Part shown: one piece after another, positions 28,151-38,180 of the stretch
Position numbering within the stretch: position 1 is the first letter of the stretch
Layout of the letters: each line of letters begins with the position of its first letter
Origin: Peristeroidobacter agariperforans
GTDB lineage: Bacteria > Pseudomonadota > Gammaproteobacteria > Steroidobacterales > Steroidobacteraceae
Assembly (NCBI RefSeq): GCF_004138335.1
Contig: NZ_RYFW01000001.1
Span: 2,811,244 to 2,875,243 of the forward strand
Direction of reading: 5' to 3'
DNA: 64,000 nt
Position numbers and translations under genes: made by a program
Notes under the pieces: generated by a model
What the model saw: the letters and a program-made list of their open reading frames with translations, nothing else
Told to the model about the DNA's origin: nothing
The model's database searches: none

Positions 28151-29028
28151 TGCAGGACTCGAGCAATGGGGCGGCCGAGCTGCACGGTCGTGTTCGGGTG
28201 CAGCGACGAATCCCAGTGGATCCGGCCGCGCTCGAACAGCAGCACGACGGTCGAGCCCATGTTGAAGCGGCCGAGCTCTTCGCCTTTGTCGAACTCGCGG
28301 CCGACACCCTTGGCGACGATCTCCGGACGTTTGTTTCGTCGCGGCGGCGGATTCACTTCCCCACAGTGCACGGTCTCGATGCTGCCGACGTGCAGCGCGC
28401 CGACCAGAATGACGGCGACTCGACCGACCGGCGTCGTGAACTCACAGATCAGACGCTCGTTACGAGCGAACACTCGGGGCACCGCGCGCGCGGTCGATGC
28501 GTTCACGCTGAACAATTCGCCCGGCACGTAGATGTTCTTGACGGCCTCGCCCGCGTACGGCATGTGAATGCGATGATAGTTGTACGGCGCGAGATAGATG
28601 CACGCAAAGCTGCCGTTGCGATAGGTCGTGATGGATTCCTCATCGCCGGCCAGCAGTTCCTGCAGCGTGTAGTGCTGGCCCTTGGCCTGCAGGATCGATT
28701 CGTTCAGCAGCTCGCCGACCTGGCTCACCGTGCCATCGACCGGACTGACGATGAATTCCTGCTCGATGGCGATCGGGCGGGCGCCGGGCTTGAGCGCGCG
28801 AGTGAAGAAATCGTTGAACGTGCGATAAGCAAATGGATCGGGCTGCGCCGCCTCGGCCATGTTGATATCGAACAGGTTCAGGAAGATGCGCAGGAACGTG
28901 TTCTTGACGAACGTCGACTGGCTGCGCGTGATCGCATAGATCGCGCGTGACATCAGATGTTTGGGCAGGACGTACTGAAGCGCGGCGAACAGCCGGTCGC
29001 CAGTACTGACGGCGGGGACTTCTGTCAT
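28147..29028 (-). CDS. psd: Phosphatidylserine decarboxylase proenzyme
   Basis: 293 residues. Makes phosphatidylethanolamine at the inner membrane using a pyruvoyl group formed by self-cleavage. The cleavage motif, usually LGST, is here NMGST (cut expected between G258 and S259). Triad candidates D98 (SPVDGT) and H155 (YHRIHMPY) are present. Start overlaps the SCO1 stop by 4 bp. Confidence 0.96.
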   Translation of the reverse strand: MTEVPAVSTGDRLFAALQYVLPKHLMSRAIYAITRSQSTFVKNTFLRIFLNLFDINMAEAAQPDPFAYRTFNDFFTRALKPGARPIAIEQEFIVSPVDGTVSQVGELLNESILQAKGQHYTLQELLAGDEESITTYRNGSFACIYLAPYNYHRIHMPYAGEAVKNIYVPGELFSVNASTARAVPRVFARNERLICEFTTPVGRVAVILVGALHVGSIETVHCGEVNPPPRRNKRPEIVAKGVGREFDKGEELGRFNMGSTVVLLFERGRIHWDSSLHPNTTVQLGRPIARVLQ

Positions 29029-29663
29029 GAGACTGGCTGGGCGGCGACGATGCTGCGGTAGTCTTCGGCAATGATGGACACTTCGTGCGGCGTCGAGGAC
29101 AAGGCTCGTAGTGCGCCGTTCGGATCGACCACGAAAATCGCCGCGGAATGATCGACGGTGTAATTGCCGCCGGGCTGCTCCGAGATCGCCACCGGCACGC
29201 CCAACTTGAGCGCGAATTCTTCAACGGCCGCCTGGTCGCCGGCGGTGATGCCGGTGAACGTCGGGCTGAACGATTTCACGTACTGCGCCAGTCTCTCGGG
29301 CGTGTCGCGCTTGGCATCGACGGACACGAGCACGATGTGCGGCCGCTGCTCAGCCGGCAGATCGGTGAGCTTCTTTTCGACCTGGGCCAGCAGCGCGAGC
29401 GTCGTTGGACAGATGTCGGGGCAGTAGGTGAAGCCGAAAAACAAAATGCTCCAGTGGCCGCGCAGCTGCTCCGGCCCGAACGACTGACCGTTCTGATCGA
29501 CGAACGCCATCGGCGGCAGCGGCCGGGCCGGATCGATCAACGTGGCCTTGGCCAGGGTCGGTCCCCCGGAGCGATCCAGCAGCGCGCGCGACAACAGCAT
29601 GCCTGCCGCTATCGCTACAATAGCGACCAACGCCGCGAGTCCTATCGATTTTGCTCGACTCAT
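29025..29663 (-). CDS. SCO1/SenC family copper chaperone or thiol-disulfide protein
   Basis: 212 residues. N-terminal membrane anchor (LAALVAIVAIAAGMLL) then a thioredoxin-like domain with the copper-binding FTYCPDICPTTL (C81, C85) and distal histidine H172 (VDHSAAIFVV). SCO proteins load the CuA site of cytochrome oxidase or act in redox defence. No oxidase gene is nearby; it heads the SCO1-psd-epmA unit. A strong GAGGAG ribosome site precedes the ATG. Only 27 bp separates it from the divergent prmB start. Confidence 0.93.
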   Translation of the reverse strand: MSRAKSIGLAALVAIVAIAAGMLLSRALLDRSGGPTLAKATLIDPARPLPPMAFVDQNGQSFGPEQLRGHWSILFFGFTYCPDICPTTLALLAQVEKKLTDLPAEQRPHIVLVSVDAKRDTPERLAQYVKSFSPTFTGITAGDQAAVEEFALKLGVPVAISEQPGGNYTVDHSAAIFVVDPNGALRALSSTPHEVSIIAEDYRSIVAAQPVS

Positions 29664-29690
29664 TTGTCTCCTCGTGGTGCGAAGTATCGC

Positions 29691-30665
29691 ATGCCCGCCA
29701 AGAAATCCGCCTCCAGGAAGTCCACCCCGAAACTGCGCGCCGTCCCGGCACGATCGAAAGCGACCTCGCCGGTCGCCGGCGCGCCGGAGCCTGCAACAGT
29801 TGCACAGCTGATCAGCTTCGCCGCCGAACGCTTTGCGCACGCCGAGCTTTGGTTCGGGCACGGCACCGACAATGCCGTCGACGAGGCCGCCGAGCTGGTG
29901 TTTTTCGCGGCCGGACTGCGGCACGACGAAGCCGAAGAAGTGTACGGCCAGACGCTCAAAGCTGCGCAGCGAACCAAGGCCCTGGGCCTGATCGAGCGGC
30001 GCATTCGCGAGCGCGTACCGGCCGCTTATCTCACGCATCGCATGTGGTTCGCGGGCCATGAGTTCTATGTCGACGATCGTGTGCTGGTGCCGCGCTCGCC
30101 GATCGCGGAGCTGATCCAAGCGCGCTTTCGTCCCTGGATCGATCCCGGCAAGGTCCGCCGTATTCTGGATATCGGTACGGGCTCGGGCTGTATCGCAATC
30201 GCGAGCGCGCTGGAATTTCCCAAGGCCAAGGTCGACGCGGCAGATCTGTCGCCCGAGGCGCTCACGGTGACGCGCAAGAACATCGAGCGTCATGCCGTTC
30301 AGGAGCGCGTGCGGGCGGTGAAGTCGGACGTGTTCGACGGGTTGAAGGGCGAGCGCTACGACGTGATCGTTTCCAATCCGCCGTATGTGGGCGACGAAGA
30401 GCTGGCGGGCTTGCCCGAGGAATATCGCCGCGAGCCGGCGATGGGCTTGCACGGCGGGCGCGACGGGCTCGACATCGTGCACCGGATCATCGATCAGGCG
30501 GCGGCGCACCTGCAGCCGCACGGAATATTGATCGTCGAAGTGGGCAATACCGAGGATGTGCTGGTCGAAGCGCGGCCTCGAATGCCGTTCACCTGGCTCG
30601 AATTCGAGCGCGGCGGCGGCGGGGTCTTCCTGCTTACCAGAGAACAACTCGTCGCAAAGTCATAA
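29691..30665 (+). CDS. prmB: 50S ribosomal protein L3 N5-glutamine methyltransferase
   Basis: 324 residues. SAM-dependent methyltransferase: motif I LDIGTGSGCIAIASALEFP, and the substrate-glutamine motif VSNPPYVGDEE. FWFGHG-like segment LWFGHGTDNAVDEAAELVF and MWFAGHEFYVDDRVLVPRSP identify PrmB rather than PrmC. The N-terminal 35 residues are Lys/Ala-rich and not part of the family core. aroC follows after 97 bp, a common arrangement. Confidence 0.94.
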   Translation: MPAKKSASRKSTPKLRAVPARSKATSPVAGAPEPATVAQLISFAAERFAHAELWFGHGTDNAVDEAAELVFFAAGLRHDEAEEVYGQTLKAAQRTKALGLIERRIRERVPAAYLTHRMWFAGHEFYVDDRVLVPRSPIAELIQARFRPWIDPGKVRRILDIGTGSGCIAIASALEFPKAKVDAADLSPEALTVTRKNIERHAVQERVRAVKSDVFDGLKGERYDVIVSNPPYVGDEELAGLPEEYRREPAMGLHGGRDGLDIVHRIIDQAAAHLQPHGILIVEVGNTEDVLVEARPRMPFTWLEFERGGGGVFLLTREQLVAKS

Positions 30666-30762
30666 AAAAGTCTGTAAATCGCGCGCAGGGCGCAGCGCGG
30701 GCCGGTGCGGTCTGTGGGTAGAATCACGGCTTGCTCAAATTTGACGAACGCGCGCGCTTCCC

Positions 30763-31869
30763 ATGTCCGGCAACACCTTAGGCAAGCTCTTCACTGTCAC
30801 CACTTTCGGCGAAAGCCACGGGCCCGCGCTCGGTTGCATCGTCGATGGCTGCCCGCCGGGACTGGAATTGTCGGAAGCCGACATTCAGCCGGAGTTGGAG
30901 CGACGCCGCACCGGCACCTCGCGTCACACCAGCCAGCGCAAGGAGCCGGATCAGGTGAAGATCCTGTCCGGCGTGTTCGAAGGCCGCACCACCGGCACGC
31001 CGATCGGGCTGCTGATCGAGAACGCCGATCAGCGCTCGCGCGACTACGAAAAGATCAAAGATCGTTTCCGCCCCGGGCACGCGGACTACACCTATCAGCA
31101 GAAATACGGTTTTCGTGACTATCGCGGCGGCGGACGCTCCTCGGCCCGCGAGACGGTCATGCGTGTCGCCGCCGGCGCGATTGCTCGCAAATATCTGCGC
31201 GAGCGCCTCGGTGTGAGCATTCAGGGATACCTCGCGCAGCTCGGACCGCTGGTGCTCGAGCCGAAGTCGTTGGCGACGGTTTACGACAATCCGTTCTTCA
31301 GCCCCGACCCGTCGCGGTTGGAAGAGCTGGAGGAGTACATGGTCGCCCTGCGTCGCGAAGGCGATTCCGTCGGCGCGCGAGTCAACGTGATCGCGAGCGG
31401 TGTGCCGGCGGGGCTCGGCGAGCCGGTATTCGACCGCCTGGACGCCGAGATCGCCTTCGCCATGATGAGCATCAACGCGGTGAAGGGCGTGGAGATCGGC
31501 GCCGGCTTTGCGAGCGTGAGCCAGAAGGGCAGCGAGCATCGCGACGAGATCACGCCGCAGGGCTTTCTCTCCAACAATGCCGGCGGCGTGTTGGGCGGCA
31601 TCTCCTCGGGCCAGGACATCCTGGTGAGCATCGCGCTCAAGCCCACGTCCAGCATCATCGTGCCGGGGCGCTCGATCGATGTGGATGGCAATCCGGTCGA
31701 GGTGGTCACGACCGGGCGCCACGACCCGTGTGTAGGACTGCGTGCCACGCCCATCGCCGAGGCCATGCTGGCGCTGGTGCTCATCGATCATTACCTCCGA
31801 CAGCGCGCGCAGAATGCCGACGTGCGCTCCAAATTCGCGCTCGGGACGCTGCTTCCGGGCGGCGATTGA
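30763..31869 (+). CDS. aroC: Chorismate synthase
   Basis: 368 residues. Converts 5-enolpyruvylshikimate 3-phosphate to chorismate with reduced FMN. Signatures [43 protein letters not shown]-type segment and [15 protein letters not shown]-type [20 protein letters not shown] are intact. A -10-like TAGAAT at 30719-30724 lies 39 bp upstream. Confidence 0.97.
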   Translation: MSGNTLGKLFTVTTFGESHGPALGCIVDGCPPGLELSEADIQPELERRRTGTSRHTSQRKEPDQVKILSGVFEGRTTGTPIGLLIENADQRSRDYEKIKDRFRPGHADYTYQQKYGFRDYRGGGRSSARETVMRVAAGAIARKYLRERLGVSIQGYLAQLGPLVLEPKSLATVYDNPFFSPDPSRLEELEEYMVALRREGDSVGARVNVIASGVPAGLGEPVFDRLDAEIAFAMMSINAVKGVEIGAGFASVSQKGSEHRDEITPQGFLSNNAGGVLGGISSGQDILVSIALKPTSSIIVPGRSIDVDGNPVEVVTTGRHDPCVGLRATPIAEAMLALVLIDHYLRQRAQNADVRSKFALGTLLPGGD

Positions 31870-31961
31870 GGTAGTGTGCGCGGCCCTATTTACTGAACGT
31901 AATACTGGCCATTCGGCATGGGGCGGGATGGCAGCATTGGCGAGCAACTGAGTCTGGAGTC

Positions 31962-32984
31962 ATGAGCAAGCGTTGGAATGTGGCGGTTTTGGGTGCGACT
32001 GGTCTGGTCGGCAGCAACATGCTGTCGATTCTGGAACAGCGCAATTTTCCCGTGGGCGAGCTGTATCCCCTGGCGAGCGCCAAATCCGTCGGCAAAACCA
32101 TTCGCTTCAAAGGCAAAGACATTCCAGTGCTGGACGTCGAAACATTCGACTTCAGCAAGGCGCAGGTCGGGCTGTTCTCGGCGGGCGCCAGTGTTTCCAA
32201 GGTGCATGCCGTGCGCGCCGGCCAGGCCGGCTGCGTCGTGGTCGATAACACCTCGCAGTTCCGCTATCAGGATGACATCCCGCTGGTGGTCACCGAGGTG
32301 AATCCGCACGCGATCGCGGGCTACAAGAAGCACAACATCATCGCCAACCCGAACTGCTCGACCATGCAGATGCTGGTGGCGCTGAAGCCGTTGCACGATG
32401 CCGCCGGCATCGAGCGCATCAATGTGGCGACCTATCAGTCGGTATCGGGCGGCGGCCAGAAGGCCATCGACGAGCTGCAGGGCCAGACCGAGACCCTGCT
32501 CAAGGGCGGCGCCGTGACCCCGAAAGTGATTGCCAAGCAGATCGCGTTCAACTGCGTGCCGCAGATCGACGTGTTCCTGGACAACGGCTACACCAAAGAA
32601 GAGATGAAGATGTTCTGGGAGACCCAGAAGATCCTCGAAGACAAGAGCATCAAGGTGAATGCCACGGCGGTGCGGGTGGGCGTGTTCGTCGGCCACTCCG
32701 AAGCGGTCAGCATCGAGACCAAGCGGAAGCTGACCGAGGGCGAAGCCAGGGAATTGCTGAGCAAGGCGCCTGGGGTGGTGCTGATGGACGAGCGCAAGCC
32801 GGGCGGGTATCCAACACCCGTCACCGAGGCCGCCGGGACCGATCCGGTGTTCGTGGGACGCATCCGGGAGGACATCAGTCACGACCGGGGTCTAAATCTG
32901 TGGATTGTGTCCGATAACGTTCGCAAGGGAGCAGCGTTAAATAGCGTCCAAATCGCCGAGATTTTGGTGAAAGAGTATTTGTAA
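31962..32984 (+). CDS. asd: Aspartate-semialdehyde dehydrogenase
   Basis: 340 residues. Reduces aspartyl phosphate to the semialdehyde for lysine, threonine, methionine and diaminopimelate. NADP site VLGATGLVGSNML, catalytic cysteine C132 in NPNCSTMQM, SGGGQKAIDEL and the catalytic histidine in VRVGVFVGHSEAV. The compact form matches the ASD of Gram-positives and some Proteobacteria more than the E. coli form. Directly upstream of fimV, as in Pseudomonas. Confidence 0.95.
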   Translation: MSKRWNVAVLGATGLVGSNMLSILEQRNFPVGELYPLASAKSVGKTIRFKGKDIPVLDVETFDFSKAQVGLFSAGASVSKVHAVRAGQAGCVVVDNTSQFRYQDDIPLVVTEVNPHAIAGYKKHNIIANPNCSTMQMLVALKPLHDAAGIERINVATYQSVSGGGQKAIDELQGQTETLLKGGAVTPKVIAKQIAFNCVPQIDVFLDNGYTKEEMKMFWETQKILEDKSIKVNATAVRVGVFVGHSEAVSIETKRKLTEGEARELLSKAPGVVLMDERKPGGYPTPVTEAAGTDPVFVGRIREDISHDRGLNLWIVSDNVRKGAALNSVQIAEILVKEYL

Positions 32985-33157
32985 GCTATAGTTGCACGCC
33001 TAAGGTCAAGAAGCACATGAGCTTTTCATGGTCTTCGAGGCGCGGCGTGCTAGTCATCTGTAGCAAGGGCGCTTGTCATAAGGTCGTTGCATAACGTCTT
33101 GGGGCAAGCTCCCTAAAATAGCTAAAGGATGCTTCGGGACACGTACCGGGAGTGCTG

Positions 33158-36100
33158 ATGAGAAGACACCTGCCGCGCCTGCTGCTGACGGGCGCCCTGC
33201 TGTCCCCTGCGACGCTGTATGCGCTGGGTCTGGGGGAGATCCGCCTCAATTCCGCCCTGAATCAGCCTTTCGATGCGGAAATCGAGCTGCTGGCTCCGAC
33301 CGCGGAGGAACTGGGCAGCCTGAAGGTCACGCTCGCTAGCAACGACGTGTTCTCCCGCTATGGCATCGACCGTCCCGCGTACCTGAGCAACTTCGACTTC
33401 TCGGTCAGCCGCAACCGCGACGGCAAGGCCGCCATCAAGGTCACCTCGAATCGATCGGTTACCGAGCCGTATGTGACATTGCTGGTCGAGGCGAGCTGGG
33501 CCCGAGGTCGGCTGGTTCGCGAGTACACCGTACTGCTCGATCCGCCGGTGTTCATGCCATCGCAGAACCAGGCGCCTGCTCCGGTCACGACGCCGCAGTC
33601 GGCGACCACCGCGGAAGGTCGCATCGAGCGTGCTCCGACTCCCGCACCCGAACAAGCTCCTGCGCCGACGCCGCGCGCCACGACGCCGGCTCCCGAGCGC
33701 ACGCCTGAGCCAACGGCTCAGCGCACCGAAGAACCATCGGGCGATCAGCAGGTCATTGCATCGCCGGGTAGCGAATACACCGTTCAGCGCAACGACACGT
33801 TGTCGAAGATCGCGGCCGCCGCGAATCCCGGCAACCGTCGCGTCAACAACCGCACGATGATCGCGTTGTTCCGCGCGAACCCAGACGCGTTCAGCGGCAA
33901 CAACATCAATCGTCTGCGCGCCGGCAGCGTGCTGCGCATTCCTGAATTGGCCGAGATCGAAGCGATCTCCACCGACGAGGCCTCCGCCGAAGTGGCGCGG
34001 CAGACGGCGGAGTGGAGCGGCGGCGTTGTCGCCGACACCACGCCCGAAGCCGATCGCCTGCGCCTGGTGACGCCGCAAGAAACCCCGACTCCGCCGACGC
34101 CGGCGCCGAGCTCGCAGACGCAGGCTCAACAGCAGCCGTCGCAGTCGGCCGCTCCGGGCGCGCCGGCAGCCTCGGATCGTCGTCTCGAAGTCGAAAACCC
34201 TGGCTTGGCCCAGGCTCAACGCAATGTCGAGCCGACGCCTGCCGAGCAGCCGCCGGTCGAGCAGACGCCGCCGACGGAAGCTCAGGCACCGACGCCCGCC
34301 GAAGAGCCGACCCCGACTGCTGAAGAGCCGGCTGCTGCCGCGGAACCGGCGCCGCAAGCGCCGCGCGCTGAGGCTCCGGCTGCTCCCGAGCCGACGCTGG
34401 CAGAACGTATCGGCGAATACGCGTGGGCGCTGGTCGTGCTCGGCCTGGCCATCGTGGGCGGCTTGTTCTTCATGCGCCGCCGTCGTGAGGCCGAAGAGGA
34501 ATCGCTCGATTCGTTGGATTCGCCGCTCGCCTTCGAGCCGCCGTCGGAGCGTCCGGCCCGTGCGCTCGCGCCGTCGAGCAAAGGTGGTCGCGCCGATGCG
34601 TTCCTCGTGGAAGGCGAGGACGACGCTGGTCTGGTGAAGACCAACCTCGACGAGGATCTGGACTTCGACGCGCCCGCTCCGACCACACGTCGCGAGCCGG
34701 GTCGTGGCTTCGAGCCTGCGGCTGCCGCGGCTCCGGCCGCTGCTCGTGCTGTCGAAGACACGATGAGCAGCGAGTCCGCGGTCCGCTTCGATCAGCAGGA
34801 CGCGCTCGCCGAGGCCGACTTCCACATGGCGTACGGTCTGTACGACCAGGCCGCAGATCTGGTGAAGATCGCCATCGATCGCGAGCCGGCGCGCCGCGAC
34901 CTGAAGTTGAAGCTGCTCGAGATCTACTTCGTCTGGGGCAACAAGGATCTGTTCCTCGACACCGCGCGCGATCTGTACGAGTCGCGTGCCGAAGCGGCGC
35001 CCGGCGAGTGGGACAAGGTCGCGATCATGGGCAAGCAGATCGCCGCCGAGAACGAGATGTTCCAGGGCGAGGCCAGCCCGGTCGATCTGGTCGACGTGAA
35101 CCTCGAAGGCGGCGAGAACCGCGTCGATGTCGATCTGTTCGCCGAGCCGAATGGCGAAGAGCGCCAGGGCCTGGATCTGGAGTTCGCAAGCGGCGAGCGC
35201 CGTGGCCCGAACGACGCCACGCAGGTCGCCAGCGAGCTGGACTTCCTGCTCGATGAGCCGAACGACGACGACACGCAGGAACAGCGCACGCGTGAAATCG
35301 ACGCGCTGGCCCGCACGCAGGAAACGCCGACCATCGAATCGCCGATGATCGATCGCAGCGCGCAGACCGTGCGCGAGAAGATCGACCTTGCGCTGTCCAA
35401 CAAGGGCTCCAGCACCGGCGATACCGCCGAGCTGTCGATCGACGATCTGGGCCTGGATGCCGATTCGCTCGACCAAGGCCGCGCGCTGGAAGACACGCAT
35501 TCCCTCGACAAGGACACGATCGAAGACGTGCGTCCGTTGCGCGACGACGAGATGACGCAGCTGGCGCCGTCGCTGAGCAGCTTCGATCGCACCATGGAAG
35601 CGCCGCGAGTCGCGGAGCGCTTCGATGGCGACATCGAGAGCACCGGCACGATCTATATCGATCAAGTGGATCTGAGCGGCGCCGGTGGCGACACCGCCGA
35701 GCATCCGCGCCCCGACATCGACTCGACGGCGTCGCTGAAGAAGCCGCTGGCGATGACCGACATCGACCTGGATCTGGAGGATCTGAGCGATGCGCGTCCG
35801 GGCTCCGATACCGTGCGTGATGTGCGCAAGGACGAGGATATTTTCTCGAGCGACGTGTTCGGCAACGACGAGCGCACGCGGGAAGTGTCGCGCGGCGGCG
35901 GTCTCGATCTCGACGTGGGCGACCCGCTCGGCGGCGACGATCACGAGCCCACGCAGCGTCAGGCCACCCACGCGCTGACCACGGAAATGGAGCTGTCCGA
36001 GCTCGAGCCGGTGACCATGAGCGAAGTCGGCACCAAGCTCGACCTGGCTCGCGCCTACATGGACATGGGCGACCCGGACGGCGCCCGCAGCATCCTCGAT

Positions 36101-36169
36101 GAGGTGCTCTCGGAAGGTAATCCGAGCCAGAAGCAGGAAGCCCAGCGGCTGATGGACTCGATCCGCTAG
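33158..36169 (+). CDS. fimV: FimV/HubP-type polar peptidoglycan-binding protein
   Basis: About 1003 residues. Signal peptide (LLLTGALLSPATLYALGLGEI), the conserved FimV N-terminal domain (RLNSALNQPFDAEIELL), a Pro/Ala/Glu-rich linker, a LysM domain (about 207-260, YTVQRNDTLSKIA), a single membrane helix (about 421-440) and a long acidic cytoplasmic part with TPR-like segments ending in the FimV C-terminal motif (about 960-1003, LARAYMDMGDPDGARSILDEVL). It organises the cell pole and supports type IV pilus function. ATG at 33158 has GGGAG five bases upstream and is preferred to GTG at 33152. The 173-bp upstream gap has no clear promoter beyond a TAAAAT. Confidence 0.95.
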   Translation: MRRHLPRLLLTGALLSPATLYALGLGEIRLNSALNQPFDAEIELLAPTAEELGSLKVTLASNDVFSRYGIDRPAYLSNFDFSVSRNRDGKAAIKVTSNRSVTEPYVTLLVEASWARGRLVREYTVLLDPPVFMPSQNQAPAPVTTPQSATTAEGRIERAPTPAPEQAPAPTPRATTPAPERTPEPTAQRTEEPSGDQQVIASPGSEYTVQRNDTLSKIAAAANPGNRRVNNRTMIALFRANPDAFSGNNINRLRAGSVLRIPELAEIEAISTDEASAEVARQTAEWSGGVVADTTPEADRLRLVTPQETPTPPTPAPSSQTQAQQQPSQSAAPGAPAASDRRLEVENPGLAQAQRNVEPTPAEQPPVEQTPPTEAQAPTPAEEPTPTAEEPAAAAEPAPQAPRAEAPAAPEPTLAERIGEYAWALVVLGLAIVGGLFFMRRRREAEEESLDSLDSPLAFEPPSERPARALAPSSKGGRADAFLVEGEDDAGLVKTNLDEDLDFDAPAPTTRREPGRGFEPAAAAAPAAARAVEDTMSSESAVRFDQQDALAEADFHMAYGLYDQAADLVKIAIDREPARRDLKLKLLEIYFVWGNKDLFLDTARDLYESRAEAAPGEWDKVAIMGKQIAAENEMFQGEASPVDLVDVNLEGGENRVDVDLFAEPNGEERQGLDLEFASGERRGPNDATQVASELDFLLDEPNDDDTQEQRTREIDALARTQETPTIESPMIDRSAQTVREKIDLALSNKGSSTGDTAELSIDDLGLDADSLDQGRALEDTHSLDKDTIEDVRPLRDDEMTQLAPSLSSFDRTMEAPRVAERFDGDIESTGTIYIDQVDLSGAGGDTAEHPRPDIDSTASLKKPLAMTDIDLDLEDLSDARPGSDTVRDVRKDEDIFSSDVFGNDERTREVSRGGGLDLDVGDPLGGDDHEPTQRQATHALTTEMELSELEPVTMSEVGTKLDLARAYMDMGDPDGARSILDEVLSEGNPSQKQEAQRLMDSIR

Positions 36170-36180
36170 TCGACCGTACG

Positions 36181-36212
36181 ACACCGGCCCCCGCTCGTGG
36201 GGCCGGTGTTGA
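36181..36212 (+). terminator. Intrinsic-type terminator after fimV
   Basis: ACACCGGCCCC (36181-36191) and GGGGCCGGTGT (36199-36209) form a perfect 11-bp stem with a seven-base loop, followed by TGATTT. Confidence 0.75.
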
Positions 36213-36268
36213 TTTCGCTATCCTTCGCCTTCCGAGCCGCTTTCTCGCGGCTGACACGACTTTCCTGA

Positions 36269-37081
36269 ATGCCCCGAATCGCCCTCGGCATCGAATATGA
36301 CGGTAGCAGCTTCGCCGGCTGGCAATCGCAGGAGCACGCCTGCGGTGTCCAGTCCGTGGTGGAGAAGGGCTTGTCTGTGGTTGCCGATCATCCGGTGGAA
36401 GTGGTTGCGGCCGGCCGCACCGATGCCGGCGTGCACGCGGCGATGCAAGTCGTTCATTTCGATACGCCGGCCGAGCGCACCGAGCGCTCCTGGATGCTGG
36501 GCGCTGTCTCGAACATGCCGAAGACGGTCAGCGTCCTCTGGGCGCGCGAAGTACCGGAAGGATTCCACGCCCGATACTCAGCAGTGGCGCGTCGCTATCG
36601 ATACGTGATTCTGAACCGCGTGCCGCGGCCGGCGCTGAACGCCGAGCGAGTGGCCTGGATCCGCGAGCCGCTGGACGAGCGGCGGATGCACGAGGCCGCT
36701 CAATACCTGGTCGGCGAGCACGATTTCTCTTCGTTTCGCGCCGCGCAGTGCCAGGCGCGGACGCCGATGCGCAACCTGCATGAAATCGCAGTGACGCGGC
36801 ATGGCGAACTGGTCGTTCTGACGGTCTGCGCGAACGCCTTCCTGCACCACATGGTGCGGAACATCGCGGGCGTGCTGATGGCGATCGGCACCGGCGAGCG
36901 GCCGTTGGACTGGACCGCGCAGGTTCTGGCGTACAAGGATCGGAAGCTGGGCGGCGTCACCGCCGTGCCGAACGGGCTGTACCTGGCGGGCATCCGGTAT
37001 GCCCCGGCCTTGAATCTGCCCAGTGAGCCGGAATTCAGTGTTTTGGCGCCTACGGAAGCTGGGAGCAGTCGAGTTCCCTGA
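36269..37081 (+). CDS. truA: tRNA pseudouridine synthase A (positions 38-40)
   Basis: 270 residues. Catalytic aspartate D52 in AAGRTDAGVHA, with EYDGSSFAGWQ, RYRYVILNR and FLHHMVRNIAGVLM typical of TruA. Follows fimV as in Pseudomonas. The expected neighbour trpF is not present before accD. Confidence 0.96.
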   Translation: MPRIALGIEYDGSSFAGWQSQEHACGVQSVVEKGLSVVADHPVEVVAAGRTDAGVHAAMQVVHFDTPAERTERSWMLGAVSNMPKTVSVLWAREVPEGFHARYSAVARRYRYVILNRVPRPALNAERVAWIREPLDERRMHEAAQYLVGEHDFSSFRAAQCQARTPMRNLHEIAVTRHGELVVLTVCANAFLHHMVRNIAGVLMAIGTGERPLDWTAQVLAYKDRKLGGVTAVPNGLYLAGIRYAPALNLPSEPEFSVLAPTEAGSSRVP

Positions 37082-37165
37082 CCTCAGCCGGTTTGCCGCT
37101 GCAGCTGGATGCTCCGATAAACGAAGTTGCCGACTTTGAGGGTTGGCAGTCGATCGGCGAGTTCT

Positions 37166-37202
37166 CCGGCAACTTGCCGGCAGGTTCCGGACCAAGTATA
37201 GA
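37166..37202 (+). promoter_or_regulatory. Candidate accD promoter with palindromic operator over the -35
   Basis: TTGCCG (37174-37179), 17 bp, TATAGA (37197-37202) forms a plausible sigma-70 promoter 29 bp before accD. CCGGCAACTTGCCGG (37166-37180), a perfect 7-1-7 palindrome, covers the -35. A repressor of fatty-acid synthesis could act here; none is identified. Confidence 0.5.
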
Positions 37203-37230
37203 TGCACCCCTCTAAATTCAGGCTGTCACC

Positions 37231-38106
37231 ATGACCTGGTTCGAAAAGATCATGCCTTCGCGGATCAAGACCGAGCGCCGTACGCGCTCCGTCCCCGAAG
37301 GCCTGTGGATGAAGTGCTCCGCCTGCGACGCGGTCCTGTACCGCGCCGAGCTGGAGCGCAATCTCCACGTTTGTCCGAAATGCGGTCATCACATGCGCAT
37401 TGGCGCGCGCGATCGCCTGGAAGCGTTCCTCGATCCGGAAGGGCAGGTGGAGCTGGCCGACAACATCGAGCCGGAAGATCCGCTCAAATTCCGCGACACC
37501 AAGAAGTACCGCGACCGCGTGCAGGCCGCGCAGAAGACCACGCAGGAGAAGGACGCGCTGATCGTCATGACCGGCACGTTGATGGGCGAGCCCGTGGTGG
37601 CGTGCGCGTTCGAGTTCTCGTTCCTCGGCGGCTCGATGGGCTCCGTTGTCGGCGAACGTTTCGTGCGCGCGGCCGAGCATTGTCTCGAGCATCGCAAGCC
37701 GCTCATTTGTTTCTCGGCCAGCGGCGGCGCGCGTATGCAGGAAGCCCTGTTGTCGCTGCTGCAGATGGCGAAGACCAGCTCCGCGCTGGCGCGCATGGCG
37801 AAGGAGCGCTTGCCGTACATCTCCGTGCTGACGGACCCGACGACCGGTGGCGTTTCCGCCAGCCTCGCGATGCTCGGCGATGTGAACATCGGCGAGCCCA
37901 AGGCGCTGATCGGTTTTGCCGGTGCGCGCGTCATTCAACAAACCGTGCGCGAGACGCTGCCGGAAGGTTTCCAACGCAGCGAGTTCCTGCTCGAGCATGG
38001 CGCGCTGGACATGATCGTCGACCGTCGCGACATGCGTGAGCGCATCGCCGGTCTGCTGACCATCTTCTTGCACAAGCCCGCACCGCAGCCCAAGGTCGCT
38101 GCCTGA
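37231..38106 (+). CDS. accD: Acetyl-CoA carboxylase carboxyltransferase subunit beta
   Basis: 291 residues. Zinc ribbon C29, C32, C48, C51 in [10 protein letters not shown]...VCPKCGHH, then the crotonase-fold carboxyltransferase domain with [23 protein letters not shown]-type segment and [18 protein letters not shown]. Commits acetyl-CoA to fatty acids together with AccA. First gene of accD-folC-dedD. Confidence 0.97.
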   Translation: MTWFEKIMPSRIKTERRTRSVPEGLWMKCSACDAVLYRAELERNLHVCPKCGHHMRIGARDRLEAFLDPEGQVELADNIEPEDPLKFRDTKKYRDRVQAAQKTTQEKDALIVMTGTLMGEPVVACAFEFSFLGGSMGSVVGERFVRAAEHCLEHRKPLICFSASGGARMQEALLSLLQMAKTSSALARMAKERLPYISVLTDPTTGGVSASLAMLGDVNIGEPKALIGFAGARVIQQTVRETLPEGFQRSEFLLEHGALDMIVDRRDMRERIAGLLTIFLHKPAPQPKVAA

Positions 38107-38180
38107 GCATCGTTTGATTCCGATCGGCGGCGTCACCGGATGCCGCCGATATTTTCCGTTGGCACGGTGGCAGTTCCGCA

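Noticed and set aside
29664-30647. 540-residue N-terminally extended SCO1
   Set aside because: The extension lies antisense to prmB; the real start has a strong ribosome site and a membrane anchor directly after it.
33122-36184. A 1020-codon open frame antisense to fimV, and similar long antisense frames at 3421-5103, 6463-8364, 19638-21395 and 57520-59463
   Set aside because: They have Arg/His/Ala-rich composition typical of GC-rich shadows, no recognisable motifs, and lie opposite well-supported genes.
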